This document shows, piece by piece, positions 27,450-38,280 of a stretch of DNA of 50,383 nt. The notes under the pieces were generated by a model. The model was not told the origin of the DNA. It saw only the letters and a list, made by a program, of their open reading frames with translations, and ran no database searches. This DNA comes from Staphylococcus petrasii (GTDB taxonomy: Bacteria > Bacillota > Bacilli > Staphylococcales > Staphylococcaceae), in assembly GCF_002902565.1 (NCBI RefSeq), contig NZ_PPRC01000026.1, forward strand, positions 1 through 50,383. Reading direction: 5' to 3'. A program made the position numbers and the translations under genes. Each line of letters opens with the position of its first letter. The stretch's first letter is position 1.

Positions 27450-28358
27450 TTATTTACATTCTTTAAGCATATCTAAAAAGACTTTTTCATAATTATCATT
27501 AAATGTAGATGTGACTACACTACAATTAGGATAGTCAGTTTTAAAATTCACTACAGTAGCGCCACGCGTCAAACTACCTTGTAACTCAATTTGAACATCA
27601 GCTTCTTTAACCTCATAATTCGCGCTATCCATCAGATATAAAATAGTAAAAACATCATACAATTTTAAACCTATTTCGAAATCATCTTCTCTATAATGTT
27701 GGAATATATTATAAAGCATTGAACTCGTTTGATTCATCTTTTCAAAAGAAGTAATAAACTCGTGGGTAAATAACGCTTGGCGTGCTAAATCTAAGCCAAT
27801 CATCGTTAAAGGCAAGCCACTGTTAAATACTATATGTGCAGCTTCGGGGTCACAATAAATATTAAATTCCGCTAGGGGAGTTACATTCCCACGGCCTGTG
27901 CTTCCACCCATCAAAATAATTTCTTTAACATAAGTTTTGCTTTCAGGATAGGTATTGAAAAGTAGGGCAATATTAGTTAGTGGACCTAAAGCAATAAGGG
28001 TAATAGGTTCCTCAGCGTTTACTAAAATATTATACATAGCTTCTACTGAATGGGTTGAAGTAAGTTCTTCTGAAGAAATGTCTGGAAACTCATAACCATC
28101 CATCCCACTCTCTCCATGAACATGGCTCGCGCTATTTATTTCGTTTAATAAAGGTTTCGCAGCTCCTTTATGAACAGCAACATCGCTGTCAAAAAAGGAT
28201 TTAAGTTTTAGTGCATTCATAGTTGTCTTTTCAATGTCAACATTGCCATTAACAGTAGAAATCATCTTAACGTCAAAGTTAGGGTGGCACAGGGCTAAAC
28301 TAATCGCAGCTGCATCATCTATACCAGGATCCGTATCTATGATAATAGGTAATGCCAT
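27450..28358 (-). CDS. Inosine/uridine-preferring nucleoside hydrolase family
   Basis: Cytoplasmic enzyme expected to split nucleosides into base and ribose for salvage. The 302-residue protein carries the Ca-binding signature IIDTDPGIDDA (residues 6-16), ALGPLTNIA near 123 and GNVTPLAEFNIYCDPEAA near 155-172. The usual late His-Asp pair (HDP/HDA) is Tyr-Asp in LKLYDVFTILY near 240, so substrate choice may differ. GGAGG lies before the ATG. S. aureus has no gene here between fmtA and qoxD, as I recall. No catabolite box was seen. Confidence 0.85.
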   Translation of the reverse strand: MALPIIIDTDPGIDDAAAISLALCHPNFDVKMISTVNGNVDIEKTTMNALKLKSFFDSDVAVHKGAAKPLLNEINSASHVHGESGMDGYEFPDISSEELTSTHSVEAMYNILVNAEEPITLIALGPLTNIALLFNTYPESKTYVKEIILMGGSTGRGNVTPLAEFNIYCDPEAAHIVFNSGLPLTMIGLDLARQALFTHEFITSFEKMNQTSSMLYNIFQHYREDDFEIGLKLYDVFTILYLMDSANYEVKEADVQIELQGSLTRGATVVNFKTDYPNCSVVTSTFNDNYEKVFLDMLKECK

Positions 28359-28481
28359 CTCAATTACCTCCTAAATAATAATTATCTTATTTTTAATTTT
28401 ACTATTAATGAGTTGGATAAGCATTTATTAATACAAAAGAATAGGGGATTTGCAGTTAAAGCGTTTGAAAATAGATATAAA

Positions 28482-28521
28482 AAAACCTGCATGAAACGAA
28501 AATCGTTTCAATACAGGTTTT
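28482..28521 (-). terminator. Terminator of qoxABCD
   Basis: Minus-strand AAAACCTG and TGAAACGA pair with TCGTTTCA and CAGGTTTT, with a short internal bulge, followed by seven T. Confidence 0.9.
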
Positions 28522-28542
28522 AGAAGCAGGGCGCTTATTAAA

Positions 28543-28833
28543 TTATAAGTGGTGAGAATGTCCACCTTGCATAACCCAATAAGTACCAATAACTGTGATT
28601 AAAGTGATAATAATCGCAAAGATAACTTTGAACGATTGTAAACGACCATCTTTACCTTCAGTTAAGTGCATGAACATTAATAATTGAACTGCAGCTTGAA
28701 TGAAAGCAAAACCAAAGATGATAGTTGTTTTAGCTTGAAATGTCATGTTTGTGTATAGTGTTACGAAAACTGCTAATAACGTTAAAACGATTGAGGCAAT
28801 AAAGCCGACTGTGTGTTTTACAATTGTATTCAT
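28543..28833 (-). CDS. qoxD: Quinol oxidase subunit IV QoxD
   Basis: Smallest membrane subunit of the aa3/bo3-type menaquinol oxidase. The 96 residues form three hydrophobic helices with the conserved [16 protein letters not shown] near 40-56 and a His-rich C-terminus (GGHSHHL). It overlaps qoxC by four bases (ATGA type) and is the last gene of the operon. Confidence 0.95.
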   Translation of the reverse strand: MNTIVKHTVGFIASIVLTLLAVFVTLYTNMTFQAKTTIIFGFAFIQAAVQLLMFMHLTEGKDGRLQSFKVIFAIIITLITVIGTYWVMQGGHSHHL

Positions 28834-29435
28834 CCGCTATACACCATCCCTATCATATATACGGCAGTAAAGATGAAGATCCAAACAACATCTAAGAAGT
28901 GCCAGTATAAACTTACGATAAATAATTTTGGAGCATTAAATTTATTTAATCCACGTGTAGCAACTTGGATTAATAAACAAATAATCCAACCAATACCTAA
29001 TGATACGTGGGCACCGTGAGTACCTAATAGGATGAAGAAACTTGACCAGTAAGAACTTAATTTAGGTGTTACACCTTCAGATGCATAGTGACTGAACTCG
29101 TAAATTTCGAATCCAACGAATACTAAACCTAAAAGCACTGTAAGAATCATCCAAAACATCATTAAGCTTTGTTTCTCTTTACGCATGTAGTAAATTGCAA
29201 TACCACATGTATATGAACTGATTAATAAGGCAAATGTCATGATTAAAACGAGTGGTAACTCGAATAATTCAGTTGTCATTTTGCCACCGTAATCGCCACC
29301 GTGTTGCAACGTTAATAACGTTGCAAACAGGGTACCGAATAACGCGAATTCGGCTGTAAGGAAAATCCAGAAGCCAAGTTTATTTAATTGACCTTCGTGC
29401 GTACGTGAATCAACAGTATTTGTATCATGACTCAT
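28830..29435 (-). CDS. qoxC: Quinol oxidase subunit III QoxC
   Basis: Membrane subunit of the cytochrome aa3/bo3 menaquinol oxidase, COX3 family, 201 residues with five helices. [21 protein letters not shown] near residue 20 and [13 protein letters not shown] near 138 are family signatures. It overlaps qoxB by 11 bases and qoxD by 4, so translation is coupled. Confidence 0.95.
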   Translation of the reverse strand: MSHDTNTVDSRTHEGQLNKLGFWIFLTAEFALFGTLFATLLTLQHGGDYGGKMTTELFELPLVLIMTFALLISSYTCGIAIYYMRKEKQSLMMFWMILTVLLGLVFVGFEIYEFSHYASEGVTPKLSSYWSSFFILLGTHGAHVSLGIGWIICLLIQVATRGLNKFNAPKLFIVSLYWHFLDVVWIFIFTAVYMIGMVYSG

Positions 29436-31413
29436 GACCTACAGCCTCCCTTTCTTTAATACGAGCTTCTCTTAAGCGAGCTTCATTCTCGGCAACTTCA
29501 GAAGCAGGGATATGATATCCATGGTCTTGTACGAAACTTTGATAAATTAATGTACCTAAAATACCAACTAAGCAGATAATTGCAGGAACAATAGTATCAA
29601 AGATTAAGAAGAAACCACCGATTAACATGAAGATACCCATGAAGAAACCAGTATGAGTATTGTTTGGCATATGAATATCTTTGTAATTATGGTTATCTAA
29701 GAAGTGACGACCATGTTCTTTCATATCAACAAATGTATCGTAGTCATTCCAATCTGGAGTAATGGCAAAGTTGTATTTAGGTGGAATTGCTGAAGCAGTT
29801 GACCATTCTAAAGTACGTCCTAAACCATCCCAGTTATCACCAGTTGCTTCGCGAGGTGATTTAATATGACTGTAAACGATGCTTGCTACTAAGAATAGGA
29901 AGCCAACAGCCATCATTAATGCTCCGATAGTTGAAATAACGTTTAGTAACCACCAACCATCTGATGGCATGTAAGTGTATAAACGACGTGGCATACCATC
30001 TAATCCAAGAATGAATTGTGGTAAGAAACATACGTTAAATCCAATCATGAATAACCAGAAGCACCACATGTTAAGTTTTTCATTTAATTTGTAACCCATC
30101 ATCTTAGGATACCAGAAGATTAAACCAGCTAGGCAGGCAAATACTACACCAGTAACTAATGTGTAATGGAAGTGGGCTACTAAGAAATAAGTATTGTGAT
30201 ATTGATAGTCAGCAGATGCCATCGCTAACATTACACCTGTAACCCCACCTAATAAGAAGTTAGGGATGAAGGCTAATGAGAATAACATAGGTGACTCGAA
30301 AGTAATACGCCCTTTGTACAATGTTAATAACCAGTTGAATAATTTAACTCCGGTAGGAACACCGATTAACATTGTTGAGATTGAGAAGAATGAGTTAATT
30401 AAAGCACCATTACCCATTGTGAAGAAATGGTGAACCCAAACTAAGAAACTTAAGAATGCGATACCAGCAGTTGCCCACACCATGCTTTGGTGTCCGAATA
30501 AACGTTTACGAGCAAATGTTGGAATAATTTCTGAATAAATACCAAATGCAGGCAAGATAACGATATATACCTCAGGGTGCCCCCATACCCAGAAGAAGTT
30601 TGCCCATAACATTGGCATACCGCCGTCTGCTACTGTGAAGAAATGAGTTCCGAATATACGGTCAGCTGTCATTAATGCAAGAACAACTGTGAATACTGGG
30701 AACGCTAAAATTACGATTAAAGTCGTAATGAAAGTTGTTACAGTAAACATTGGCATTTGCATGAATTTCATAGTTGGAGTTTTACATCTTAAAATTGTTA
30801 CGAAGAAGTTGATACCAGTCATTAGGGTACCGATACCCGAAATCTGAATCGCAACTAAGTAGTAGTTAACTCCAGGTCCTGGACTAAATTCGCCAGCTAA
30901 TGGCGCGTAGTTTGTCCAACCAGCTGCTGGTGATCCACCTACGATGAATGAAAGGTTGAATAAGATCATACCAACAAAGAATAACCAGAAACTAATGTTA
31001 TTCATAACTGGGAATGCCACATCTCGTGCCCCAATTTGTAAAGGAACTACTACGTTCCATAAACCAAAAATGAACGGCATGGCCATAAAGATAATCATGA
31101 TTACGCCGTGCGTACTGAAAATTTCGTTATAGTGGTTTGATTCTAAGAATTTGTTATCTGGAATCGTTAATTGAGTACGTAATAATAACGCGTCAATACC
31201 ACCACGGACGAACATTAATACCGCACAGATTAAGTACATTAAACCGATTTTTTTATGGTCTACGGATGTGAACCATTCTTTATAAAGATATTTCCATAAT
31301 TTGAAATAAGTAATTACTGCGATAAGTCCGATAACTAAGAATGGCGCACCAATTTGGGCCATTGTAATCATCCAGTTACCTTTAACGAGCAATTGATCCC
31401 ATGGAAAATTCAT
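29425..31413 (-). CDS. qoxB: Quinol oxidase catalytic subunit I QoxB
   Basis: Heme-copper oxidase that reduces O2 to water using menaquinol and pumps protons. The 662-residue protein has about 14-15 helices. Ligand motifs are visible: [14 protein letters not shown] near residue 280 (CuB His and Tyr), VWVHHFFT near 329 (two CuB His) and VAHFHYTLV near 417 (heme His). It is one base offset from qoxA (the stop and start overlap) and overlaps qoxC. It depends on menaquinone made by the men genes in this window. Confidence 0.97.
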   Translation of the reverse strand: MNFPWDQLLVKGNWMITMAQIGAPFLVIGLIAVITYFKLWKYLYKEWFTSVDHKKIGLMYLICAVLMFVRGGIDALLLRTQLTIPDNKFLESNHYNEIFSTHGVIMIIFMAMPFIFGLWNVVVPLQIGARDVAFPVMNNISFWLFFVGMILFNLSFIVGGSPAAGWTNYAPLAGEFSPGPGVNYYLVAIQISGIGTLMTGINFFVTILRCKTPTMKFMQMPMFTVTTFITTLIVILAFPVFTVVLALMTADRIFGTHFFTVADGGMPMLWANFFWVWGHPEVYIVILPAFGIYSEIIPTFARKRLFGHQSMVWATAGIAFLSFLVWVHHFFTMGNGALINSFFSISTMLIGVPTGVKLFNWLLTLYKGRITFESPMLFSLAFIPNFLLGGVTGVMLAMASADYQYHNTYFLVAHFHYTLVTGVVFACLAGLIFWYPKMMGYKLNEKLNMWCFWLFMIGFNVCFLPQFILGLDGMPRRLYTYMPSDGWWLLNVISTIGALMMAVGFLFLVASIVYSHIKSPREATGDNWDGLGRTLEWSTASAIPPKYNFAITPDWNDYDTFVDMKEHGRHFLDNHNYKDIHMPNNTHTGFFMGIFMLIGGFFLIFDTIVPAIICLVGILGTLIYQSFVQDHGYHIPASEVAENEARLREARIKEREAVGHES

Positions 31414-32534
31414 TAATGTTCACCTCCATGATCATTGTCTTTGTGCTGAAGCTTAGACGCATTTTCGTCTTTAGCTCCTTTATTGATTTTTTCCATTTCC
31501 TCAGAATTATGAGATTCTTCTTTCTTGAATTCATTATCATAAGGATCGTTGTTGCCTAAAATCATTGGCTTCATACCATGACGCTTATAGTTAGCGTTAG
31601 TAATTTGAACCTTACGAGCTGGTTTCTGAGGTTTATCTGTTACATCTTCATATAATTTGTCTTCAGGAACGAAGTTTGGATCTTTTTGAACGTAATTGTA
31701 ACGTTTATAAGCATAGAAGATGTACTCTGGATCAGCTGCAGGGTCAACGAATGCCATATGTGTACCATTGAATGTTAATTCTTTATTAGGCGTGCTTGGA
31801 AGAATTTGTTTATCAAACTCATCTTGGCTAATTGTTTTCTTACCTTTAGCATCTTTTACCCAAGCATCGAAATCTTTTTGGTCTACAGAGTGAACTTTGA
31901 ATGTTTGACGAGCAAAACCTTCACCATTGAAGTTTGAGTTACGTCCTCTGAAAGTACCAGTTTGATCGGCTGTTAAAGTCCAATCCATTGTCATGCCAGT
32001 CATGGCATATTTTTGACCACCTAGTTGAGGAATCCAGAAACTAGTCATTGTGTCCATAGATTGTAATTTGAATACTACTGGACGATTTTTTGGAATAGTT
32101 AATGTATTAACTGTTTCAATTTTTTGTTCTGGATAAGCAAAGAACCATTTATATCCAGCACTTACTGCATAGACCACCATTGGATCTTCTTTACTTTCAG
32201 GTGGTTTTTCATAATCGTATAACGTTTTAACTGTTGGAATAGCTAAAGCGATAACGATAATGATAGGTACCACAAACCAAATTGTTTCAATTAAAGAATT
32301 GTGGTGCATCTTACCTGATTCGTTATTTTTATTGTAGCTATATTTGAAAATAAAAATAGCGAACATTGTAAGTACAACAGCAACAATAACAAGCATGAAG
32401 ATGATTGAATAAATAATCAAGAACTTCTGACTACTTGCTACTGGCCCTTTTGCATTAAATACTTCTATGTTCGAACACCCGCTAAGTAAAACAAGCGTCC
32501 CAAACATTAGAAGCAAAGACTTAAATTTTGACAC
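31413..32534 (-). CDS. qoxA: Quinol oxidase subunit II QoxA (lipoprotein)
   Basis: Subunit II of the menaquinol oxidase, 373 residues. The lipobox LLSGC puts the lipidated cysteine at residue 20. Two membrane helices (about 38-65 and 85-105) precede a cupredoxin domain that lacks the CuA-binding cysteines, as expected for a quinol rather than cytochrome c oxidase. The tail beyond residue 320 is charged and His-rich at its end. The start is GTG after GGAGG. It is the first gene of qoxABCD. Confidence 0.95.
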   Translation of the reverse strand: MSKFKSLLLMFGTLVLLSGCSNIEVFNAKGPVASSQKFLIIYSIIFMLVIVAVVLTMFAIFIFKYSYNKNNESGKMHHNSLIETIWFVVPIIIVIALAIPTVKTLYDYEKPPESKEDPMVVYAVSAGYKWFFAYPEQKIETVNTLTIPKNRPVVFKLQSMDTMTSFWIPQLGGQKYAMTGMTMDWTLTADQTGTFRGRNSNFNGEGFARQTFKVHSVDQKDFDAWVKDAKGKKTISQDEFDKQILPSTPNKELTFNGTHMAFVDPAADPEYIFYAYKRYNYVQKDPNFVPEDKLYEDVTDKPQKPARKVQITNANYKRHGMKPMILGNNDPYDNEFKKEESHNSEEMEKINKGAKDENASKLQHKDNDHGGEH

Positions 32535-32576
32535 TTTTTTGACCTCCTAATACTACAAATGTAGGGCTTACCACTA

Positions 32577-32604
32577 ATTTTAGTTTATTACGCGATATTT
32601 ACAA
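32577..32604 (-). promoter_or_regulatory. Candidate promoter of qoxABCD
   Basis: Minus-strand TTGTAA and TAAAAT are 16 bases apart, about 43 bases before the qoxA start. The rest of the 300-base gap to the next gene (to 32834) holds only the terminator at 32784-32813 and AT-rich DNA. Confidence 0.45.
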
Positions 32605-32783
32605 GTACTTATAAGAAAAAAATTATATTTATAAATAGGAAAAAACTAATAACAATAGGAATGACGGGGAATGTAAGATTTGTTAAAATTATGTGTCTAT
32701 TCTGTGAAAAATGACAAAATTGAGACTTAAGTGTTTGTAGTTGAGAAACGTTATCATTTTCAGCGTTTTCAAGGGTTTTAGAC

Positions 32784-32813
32784 ATAAAAAAAGATGAGAA
32801 TTTTATCTCATCT
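32784..32813 (-). terminator. Terminator of the small secreted protein gene
   Basis: Minus-strand AGATGAGA and TCTCATCT form a perfect 8-base-pair stem followed by TTTTTTT. Confidence 0.85.
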
Positions 32814-32834
32814 GAATTTTATAAATATGACATT

Positions 32835-33152
32835 TTATTTAACTTCTATGTATCTAGTTGATGTTTCTTGAGCCCCATCTGAGTCAATAACATGATATTG
32901 TACTTTGTATTTGCCAACTTTTGATGTGTCAACATGACCATCTACCGTGATTTTATGAGTTAAATCGCCATCTTCTTTATCGAAAGCACTAATTCCATTT
33001 AATAAATTATACTTTTGACCTTTTTGAATAACAATATCATTGACGCCTTTAAGTTCAGGAGCGTGATTAGTTGTTGCTTCGGCACTTAAATTTGGGGTAA
33101 CAAGAGTTGCGGAGACTCCGAGCGCTGAAAGTGACTGTATTAGTTTATTCAT
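32835..33152 (-). CDS. Small secreted Ig-like (DUF5011-type) protein
   Basis: A 105-residue exported protein. Residues 1-26 are a signal peptide, weakly hydrophobic, ending near SAEA. The rest is one bacterial Ig-like domain of the DUF5011/Cry22A type: FDKEDGDLTHKITVDGHVDTSKVGKYKVQYHVIDSDG contains the usual DxEDGD and GxYxVxYxVxDxxG pattern. There is no wall-sorting signal, so it is released or held by binding. Function is unknown; S. aureus has a homologue in this position next to qoxA. GGAGG precedes the ATG. Confidence 0.85.
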   Translation of the reverse strand: MNKLIQSLSALGVSATLVTPNLSAEATTNHAPELKGVNDIVIQKGQKYNLLNGISAFDKEDGDLTHKITVDGHVDTSKVGKYKVQYHVIDSDGAQETSTRYIEVK

Positions 33153-33313
33153 TACGTTAACCTCCGAATTAATAAATCGTTGTTTTGTTTAATTAAACTA
33201 TACTTTATTTTCTGATGATAAACATCATACTATAGTCTTAATATAGCGTATTACTTCTGAAATTTAAATAATATAAAGGAAAATATATATTAAGTTTATG
33301 TAAATTGAACATT

Positions 33314-33331
33314 TTGTGAAATCAATAACAA
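33314..33331 (+). promoter_or_regulatory. Rex-box-like site upstream of hmp
   Basis: TTGTGAAATCAATAACAA matches the staphylococcal Rex consensus TTGTGAA-W4-TTCACAA at 15 of 18 positions. It lies about 30 bases before TACAAT (33360-33365), a likely -10, and 80 bases before the hmp start. Redox-linked control by NADH-sensing Rex would suit an NO/O2 enzyme. Confidence 0.4.
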
Positions 33332-33410
33332 TTATTAACGCAACTTTTTTAAAATGTATTACAATATGGTTGTAGTCATTACGAGTTATAAATAATGGGA
33401 GTGATTTTTA

Positions 33411-34556
33411 GTGTTAAATGAACAAGAAAAGGCTATTATCAAAGAAACAGTGCCTGTATTACAAGAAAAGGGAACAGAAATAACATCTTATTTCTATAAA
33501 AGAATGTTTAAACAACATCCTGAATTAAAAAATATGTTTAACCAAACTAACCAGCAGAAGGGTTTTCAATCTACTGCGTTAGCTCAAAGTGTGTTAGCAG
33601 CAGCAGTTAATATTGAAAATTTAGCTAACATTTTGCCGGTTGTTAAAGAAATCGCTTATAAACACTGTGCTTTACAAGTACCACCTGCAGGCTACGATAT
33701 TGTGGGAGAAAATTTAATAGAAGCAATCAAAGCAGTCGTAGGTCTTGGTGATGAGGATCCAATTATTCAAACTTGGAAAAAAGCATATCAAGAAATCGCT
33801 GATGTATTTATCCAAGTTGAAAAAGACATTTACAGTAAAATGTTATGGGATGGATTCAAACCTTTCAAAATTGAAAAAATTGAACAACTTTCATCAAACA
33901 TTAAAGCATTTACAGTTACTTCAAATGAATATGATTTAAGTCAATTTATTCCTGGTAACTATATTACAGTAGATGTAAGTAGTAGCAAAATGCCTTATCG
34001 TGCAAAACGTCATTATTCAATCGTAGGCGGAGACAACACACATTTAACATTTGCAGTTAAGAGAGATGTTACTACAGAGCATGAAGGTGAAGTTTCAACT
34101 ATTTTACATGATGAATTAAAAGAGGGTGATGATATTAATTTATCAGCACCAGTTGGACCATTTATGGTAGAAAATACTGAACATCCTCAATTATTTATTG
34201 GAGCTGGCATTGGCGTTACACCGTTAGTTTCAATGTTTAGAGAAGTTGTTGATAAAGGTAGTCAAGCTCAGTTCATTCAAGTTACTGGAGATGTGAATGA
34301 TACACCGTTCACTTCACTATTGAAAGATATTAGTGAAAAAGCAGAAACTGCTAATTATGAATTATATGACAGAGCGTCAAATGGTTATTTAACTAAAGAA
34401 TATTTAGATAAATTTATTAATAATGAAACAGAAGTATATGTGTGTGGTGGAACTCAATTCCTTCAATCAGTTATTGAATTATTGAAAGAAATGGATGTTG
34501 ACCAAAGCCATATCCACTTCGAAACATTTGTACCTAAATTAAGTGTGGCTGTTTAA
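33411..34556 (+). CDS. hmp: Flavohemoglobin, nitric oxide dioxygenase Hmp
   Basis: Detoxifies nitric oxide to nitrate with O2 and NAD(P)H. The 381-residue protein has an N-terminal globin domain with proximal heme His85 (YKHCALQV), distal Tyr29 and the expected Gln in the helix E region, then an FAD domain with RHYSIV near 200, and an NAD domain with GAGIGVTPLVSMF near 264 and CGGTQF near 345. The start is GTG after GGGAGTGAT. S. aureus has its hmp elsewhere, so this placement between the Ig-like gene and folD is notable. It stands alone. Confidence 0.93.
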   Translation: MLNEQEKAIIKETVPVLQEKGTEITSYFYKRMFKQHPELKNMFNQTNQQKGFQSTALAQSVLAAAVNIENLANILPVVKEIAYKHCALQVPPAGYDIVGENLIEAIKAVVGLGDEDPIIQTWKKAYQEIADVFIQVEKDIYSKMLWDGFKPFKIEKIEQLSSNIKAFTVTSNEYDLSQFIPGNYITVDVSSSKMPYRAKRHYSIVGGDNTHLTFAVKRDVTTEHEGEVSTILHDELKEGDDINLSAPVGPFMVENTEHPQLFIGAGIGVTPLVSMFREVVDKGSQAQFIQVTGDVNDTPFTSLLKDISEKAETANYELYDRASNGYLTKEYLDKFINNETEVYVCGGTQFLQSVIELLKEMDVDQSHIHFETFVPKLSVAV

Positions 34557-34573
34557 TAACTAAACCAAATATT

Positions 34574-34618
34574 AAAGGGATGATAAGCGAATTTATTTCG
34601 CTTATCATCCCTTTTTTT
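34574..34618. terminator. Terminator between hmp and folD
   Basis: AAAGGGATGATAAGCGAA pairs perfectly with its complement around a short loop, followed by TTTTTTT. AT runs on both sides suit convergent genes. Confidence 0.92.
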
Positions 34619-34648
34619 AATCATCAATTACATTAACGATCAATAGAA

Positions 34649-35506
34649 TTATTCAATGCCACGACGCATTTTTTCAGCTAATAAAGTATTATTTAATACC
34701 ATAGTGATTGTTAATGGGCCAACGCCACCTGGAACAGGAGTAATTGCGCCAGCTACTTCTTTAACTTCGTCAAATTCAACGTCACCTTTTAATTTACCGT
34801 TTTCATCTGGTGTATTACCTACATCGACAATAACAGCGTCTTCTTTAACGTCATCTTTAGTTACAAGACCAGGCTTACCAACTGCACTTACGATAACATC
34901 AGCATCTTTTAAATGACTGTGCATATCTTTAGTACGTGAATGTAAAATTGTTACAGTCGCATTAGCTTGTAATAATAATTTAGAAACTGGTTGACCAACA
35001 ATGTGGCTACGACCGATAACAACTGCATTTTTACCTTCTAAATCGATATCAGCATGTTTTAAGATTTCCATAATACCTAGAGGTGTACATGGTACGAATG
35101 TTTGTTCATCGATATATAATTTACCGATATTTGATGGATGGAAACCATCAACGTCTTTTTCTGGATTAATAGCTTCTAGGATTTTTTGTTCACTTACTTG
35201 TTTTGGAAGTGGAACTTGAACTAAGATACCACTTACTGAATCATCATTATTTAAACGATCTAATTCTTTTAACACATCTTCTTCTGAAGTATCTTCGTCT
35301 AAATGAACAATTTCAGAAATCATGCCAATTTTTTCAGCAGCTTTCTTTTTAGAATTAACGTAACTTTGACTAGCTCCGTCATTTCCCACTAAGATAACAG
35401 ATAATTTAGGAGTATAACCTTTTTCTTTTAAAGCTTCTACTTGATCTTGTAATCCCTGTCTGTAGTCCTTAGAAATTTGTTTCCCATCTAAAATTTTTGC
35501 AACCAC
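34649..35506 (-). CDS. folD: Methylenetetrahydrofolate dehydrogenase/cyclohydrolase FolD
   Basis: Bifunctional enzyme turning 5,10-methylene-THF to 10-formyl-THF. The 285-residue protein has the catalytic region [13 protein letters not shown] near residue 50 (with the conserved lysine), VQVPLPKQ near 98, [11 protein letters not shown] near 138 and the dinucleotide-binding GRSHIVGQP near 163. The start is GTG after AAGGAGG. It diverges from the pur operon, whose PurN and PurH use 10-formyl-THF, so the link is metabolic as well as positional. Confidence 0.96.
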   Translation of the reverse strand: MVAKILDGKQISKDYRQGLQDQVEALKEKGYTPKLSVILVGNDGASQSYVNSKKKAAEKIGMISEIVHLDEDTSEEDVLKELDRLNNDDSVSGILVQVPLPKQVSEQKILEAINPEKDVDGFHPSNIGKLYIDEQTFVPCTPLGIMEILKHADIDLEGKNAVVIGRSHIVGQPVSKLLLQANATVTILHSRTKDMHSHLKDADVIVSAVGKPGLVTKDDVKEDAVIVDVGNTPDENGKLKGDVEFDEVKEVAGAITPVPGGVGPLTITMVLNNTLLAEKMRRGIE

Positions 35507-35613
35507 AAAAAATTCCTCCTTGTTTGTTTAAATCATAATTATAGCTTAACTTTCAAACCCTAATTACGTCAAATTTTAGGCAAAAGACGTAAATTAAATT
35601 AAAAAATATAAAT

Positions 35614-35626
35614 AAAGTTCGATTTT
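35614..35626 (-). promoter_or_regulatory. PurR-box-like site
   Basis: Minus-strand AAAATCGAACTTT matches the PurR half-box AWWWCCGAACWWT with one change. It lies just upstream of the pur -35. A second inverted half-box at the usual spacing was not clear. Confidence 0.45.
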
Positions 35627-35629
35627 TAA

Positions 35630-35658
35630 TTGAAAAAGCATTCAATGATTGTTATGCT
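35630..35658 (+). promoter_or_regulatory. Promoter of the purine operon
   Basis: TTGAAA (-35) and TATGCT (-10) are exactly 17 bases apart, about 60 bases before the purE start. No guanine riboswitch lies in the short leader. Confidence 0.65.
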
Positions 35659-35717
35659 ATATCTGTAATATACAACTAATCGTATCAATATTTCAAACTT
35701 TTGAAAGGGTGTACAAA

Positions 35718-36200
35718 GTGAAAGTAGCAGTCATTATGGGTAGTTCCTCAGACTGGAAGATAATGCAAGAAAGTTGCGCAATGTTAGAGCAATTTGGAAT
35801 TCCGTACGATAAGAAGGTAGTATCTGCACATCGTACGCCAAAGTTAATGTTCGATTTTGCAAGCCAAGCAAGAGCGAAAGGTTATGACATTATTATCGCT
35901 GGTGCAGGCGGAGCAGCTCATTTACCTGGAATGGTAGCATCAATGACGACGTTACCGGTTATTGGAGTTCCTATTGAGTCTAAAAGTTTAAAAGGTTTAG
36001 ATTCATTATTATCAATTGTACAAATGCCTGGTGGTATTCCAGTTGCAACTACTGCCATTGGTACAGCTGGTGCAAAAAATGCTGGAATTTTAGCGGCAAG
36101 AATTTTAAGTATTGGTAATGAAAGCGTTCGTAAAAATTTAGAAAATTATGAACAATCACTTGTAGATAAAGTAGGTGAAATGCAAAATGAACTTCAATAA
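35718..36200 (+). CDS. purE: N5-carboxyaminoimidazole ribonucleotide mutase PurE
   Basis: Converts N5-CAIR to CAIR. The 160-residue class I PurE begins [16 protein letters not shown] and has the catalytic His in SAHRTP near 44 and [11 protein letters not shown] near 70. I chose the GTG at 35718, eight bases after GAAAGGG, because the upstream residues are not part of the family. First gene of purEKCSQLFMNHD; overlaps purK by 14 bases. Confidence 0.96.
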   Translation: MKVAVIMGSSSDWKIMQESCAMLEQFGIPYDKKVVSAHRTPKLMFDFASQARAKGYDIIIAGAGGAAHLPGMVASMTTLPVIGVPIESKSLKGLDSLLSIVQMPGGIPVATTAIGTAGAKNAGILAARILSIGNESVRKNLENYEQSLVDKVGEMQNELQ

Positions 36201-37311
36201 ATTAAAGTTTGGTGACACGATTGGTATTATCGGCGGAGGACAGCTGGGCAAAATGATGGCACAATCTGCTCAGAAGAAGGGATTTAAAGTCGTATGTTTA
36301 GATCCTAATGCCGATAGTCCATGTAAACCAGTAGCGCATGAATTTATTAATGCCGCTTATGACGATGAACAAGCATTACAAGAGTTAGGTCGAAAAACTG
36401 ACGTGATTACTTATGAATTTGAAAATATTTCGGCCGACCAACTTCAACACCTAACTGAACAATTTAATATTCCTCAAGGTTATCAAGCCATTCAATTATT
36501 ACAAGACAGATTAACTGAAAAACAAACATTAGAGCAAGCAGGTTCTAAAATTGTTCCATTCTTGTCTGTTCAAAGTAATGATGACCTCCAAACGGTTATA
36601 AATGAATTAGGTTATCCTTTCATTCTGAAAACACGCTTTGGTGGTTATGATGGTAAAGGGCAAATACTAGTTAAAGATGAAACAAATATTGAAGAAGCTA
36701 AAGCACTTATTTCTAATCAAGAATGTGTAGCGGAACAATATTTAGATTTAGCACTTGAAGTTTCTTTAACAGTAACTATTGGTAATCAAAAGCAAATCAC
36801 TTATTTCCCATTACAAGAAAACGAACACCGCAATCAAATACTATTTAAAACTATCGTGCCAGCGAGAAGCGATAAAGAACAAGAAGCAAGAGATGAAGTT
36901 AACAAAATTATTGAAGCAATACATTTCGTTGGAACATTTACGGTTGAATTCTTTATAGATAAAGACAATCACTTATTTGTAAATGAAATTGCACCACGTC
37001 CTCATAATTCCGGACATTATTCAATCGAAGCTTGTGATTATTCACAATTTGATACACATATCTTAGCAGTTACTGGACAAACACTTCCAAAATCAGTTGA
37101 AATATTGAAACCTGCCGTCATGATGAACTTGCTAGGTCGCGATTTAGACTTGTTAGAGGATAAATTTAGTGAACATCCTGAATGGCATATTCATATTTAT
37201 GGCAAATCTGAACGTAAACCTGACCGTAAAATGGGCCATATGACTATTTTGACTGATGATATTGACGATACAGAAGCTAAAATGCTTAAGGAATTTGAAG
37301 GGAGAGAATAA
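36187..37311 (+). CDS. purK: N5-CAIR synthetase PurK
   Basis: ATP-grasp enzyme making N5-CAIR from AIR and bicarbonate. The 374-residue protein starts [21 protein letters not shown]; the ATG at 36187 follows AGGTG and sits inside purE, and an earlier GTG would add four residues. [12 protein letters not shown] near 151 and [23 protein letters not shown] near 255-277 are family motifs. Its AIR substrate is also the pyrimidine precursor for thiamine. Confidence 0.95.
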   Translation: MNFNKLKFGDTIGIIGGGQLGKMMAQSAQKKGFKVVCLDPNADSPCKPVAHEFINAAYDDEQALQELGRKTDVITYEFENISADQLQHLTEQFNIPQGYQAIQLLQDRLTEKQTLEQAGSKIVPFLSVQSNDDLQTVINELGYPFILKTRFGGYDGKGQILVKDETNIEEAKALISNQECVAEQYLDLALEVSLTVTIGNQKQITYFPLQENEHRNQILFKTIVPARSDKEQEARDEVNKIIEAIHFVGTFTVEFFIDKDNHLFVNEIAPRPHNSGHYSIEACDYSQFDTHILAVTGQTLPKSVEILKPAVMMNLLGRDLDLLEDKFSEHPEWHIHIYGKSERKPDRKMGHMTILTDDIDDTEAKMLKEFEGRE

Positions 37312-37314
37312 TTC

Positions 37315-38019
37315 ATGTCTCTATTATATGAAGGTAAAGCAAAAAGAATTTTTTCTACTGACACACCGCACCAATTAAGAGTGGAATATAAAGATGAAGT
37401 TACAGCTGGAAATGGCGCGAAAAAAGATACTATGGAAGGTAAAGGGCGTTTAAATAATAAAATTACTTCAATTATCTTTGATTATTTAACTCAAAAAGGA
37501 ATTAAGAGTCATTTTATCAAACAATTATCCGAAACAGAACAATTAGTTGAAGAAGTCAAAATTATACCACTAGAAGTAGTGGTTCGTAATATCGCAACTG
37601 GTTCTATTACAAAACGTTTAGGTTTTGAAAAGGGTCATCAATTTGAAGCACCATTAGTAGAGTTCTTTTACAAAAATGATGATCTAAATGATCCGCTTAT
37701 TACAGATGACCACGTTAAACTTCTTAATATTGCTAATGATGAAGAAATAGAAACATTAAAATCGATGGCAAAGGATATCAATCGTGTACTTATCCAACTT
37801 ATGGATGAAATGAATTTACGTTTGGTTGATTTTAAAGTTGAATTTGGCAGAACACAAGATGGCAAAATTTTATTAGCTGATGAAATTTCTCCTGATACTT
37901 GCCGTATTTGGGATAAAGATTCAGATACTAACTTTGATAAAGACGTTTACAGAAATGACACTGGTTCACTTATTGACACATATCAAACATTTTTAAATAA
38001 ATTGGAGGATCTTAAATAA
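37315..38019 (+). CDS. purC: SAICAR synthetase PurC
   Basis: Joins aspartate to CAIR with ATP. The 234-residue protein shows [11 protein letters not shown] near the start, the ATP-site, [12 protein letters not shown] near residue 84-95 and [13 protein letters not shown] near 185. It lies three bases after purK and shares its last base with purS. Confidence 0.96.
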   Translation: MSLLYEGKAKRIFSTDTPHQLRVEYKDEVTAGNGAKKDTMEGKGRLNNKITSIIFDYLTQKGIKSHFIKQLSETEQLVEEVKIIPLEVVVRNIATGSITKRLGFEKGHQFEAPLVEFFYKNDDLNDPLITDDHVKLLNIANDEEIETLKSMAKDINRVLIQLMDEMNLRLVDFKVEFGRTQDGKILLADEISPDTCRIWDKDSDTNFDKDVYRNDTGSLIDTYQTFLNKLEDLK

Positions 38020-38279
38020 TGAAAACGATTGAACTTCACATCACACTACAACCACAGGTATTAGATACGCAAGGACAAGCATTAAACCGAGCAGTACATG
38101 ATTTAGGATATAAACAAGTTAATGACATTCGTGTAGGTAAAGTATTATATATGACTGTTGATGAAGCGACAGATGAAGCGGTGGATAATATTATCACAAC
38201 GTTAAGTGAAAAATTATTTGCGAATACAGTTATTGAAGAATATAGCTACAAAATTGTAGATGAAAAGGAGAATGCATAA
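38019..38279 (+). CDS. purS: FGAM synthase subunit PurS
   Basis: Small bridging subunit of the three-part formylglycinamidine synthase. The 86-residue protein has the [21 protein letters not shown] pattern at residues 22-42 and a C-terminal [12 protein letters not shown] strand. Gram-positive PurS holds PurQ and PurL together and helps channel ammonia. Starts within the purC stop; AGGAG precedes. Confidence 0.96.
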   Translation: MKTIELHITLQPQVLDTQGQALNRAVHDLGYKQVNDIRVGKVLYMTVDEATDEAVDNIITTLSEKLFANTVIEEYSYKIVDEKENA

Positions 38280-38280
38280 G

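Noticed and set aside
35649..35717. Upstream extension of purE
   Set aside because: The extra residues are not part of PurE and the GTG at 35718 has a good ribosome binding site.
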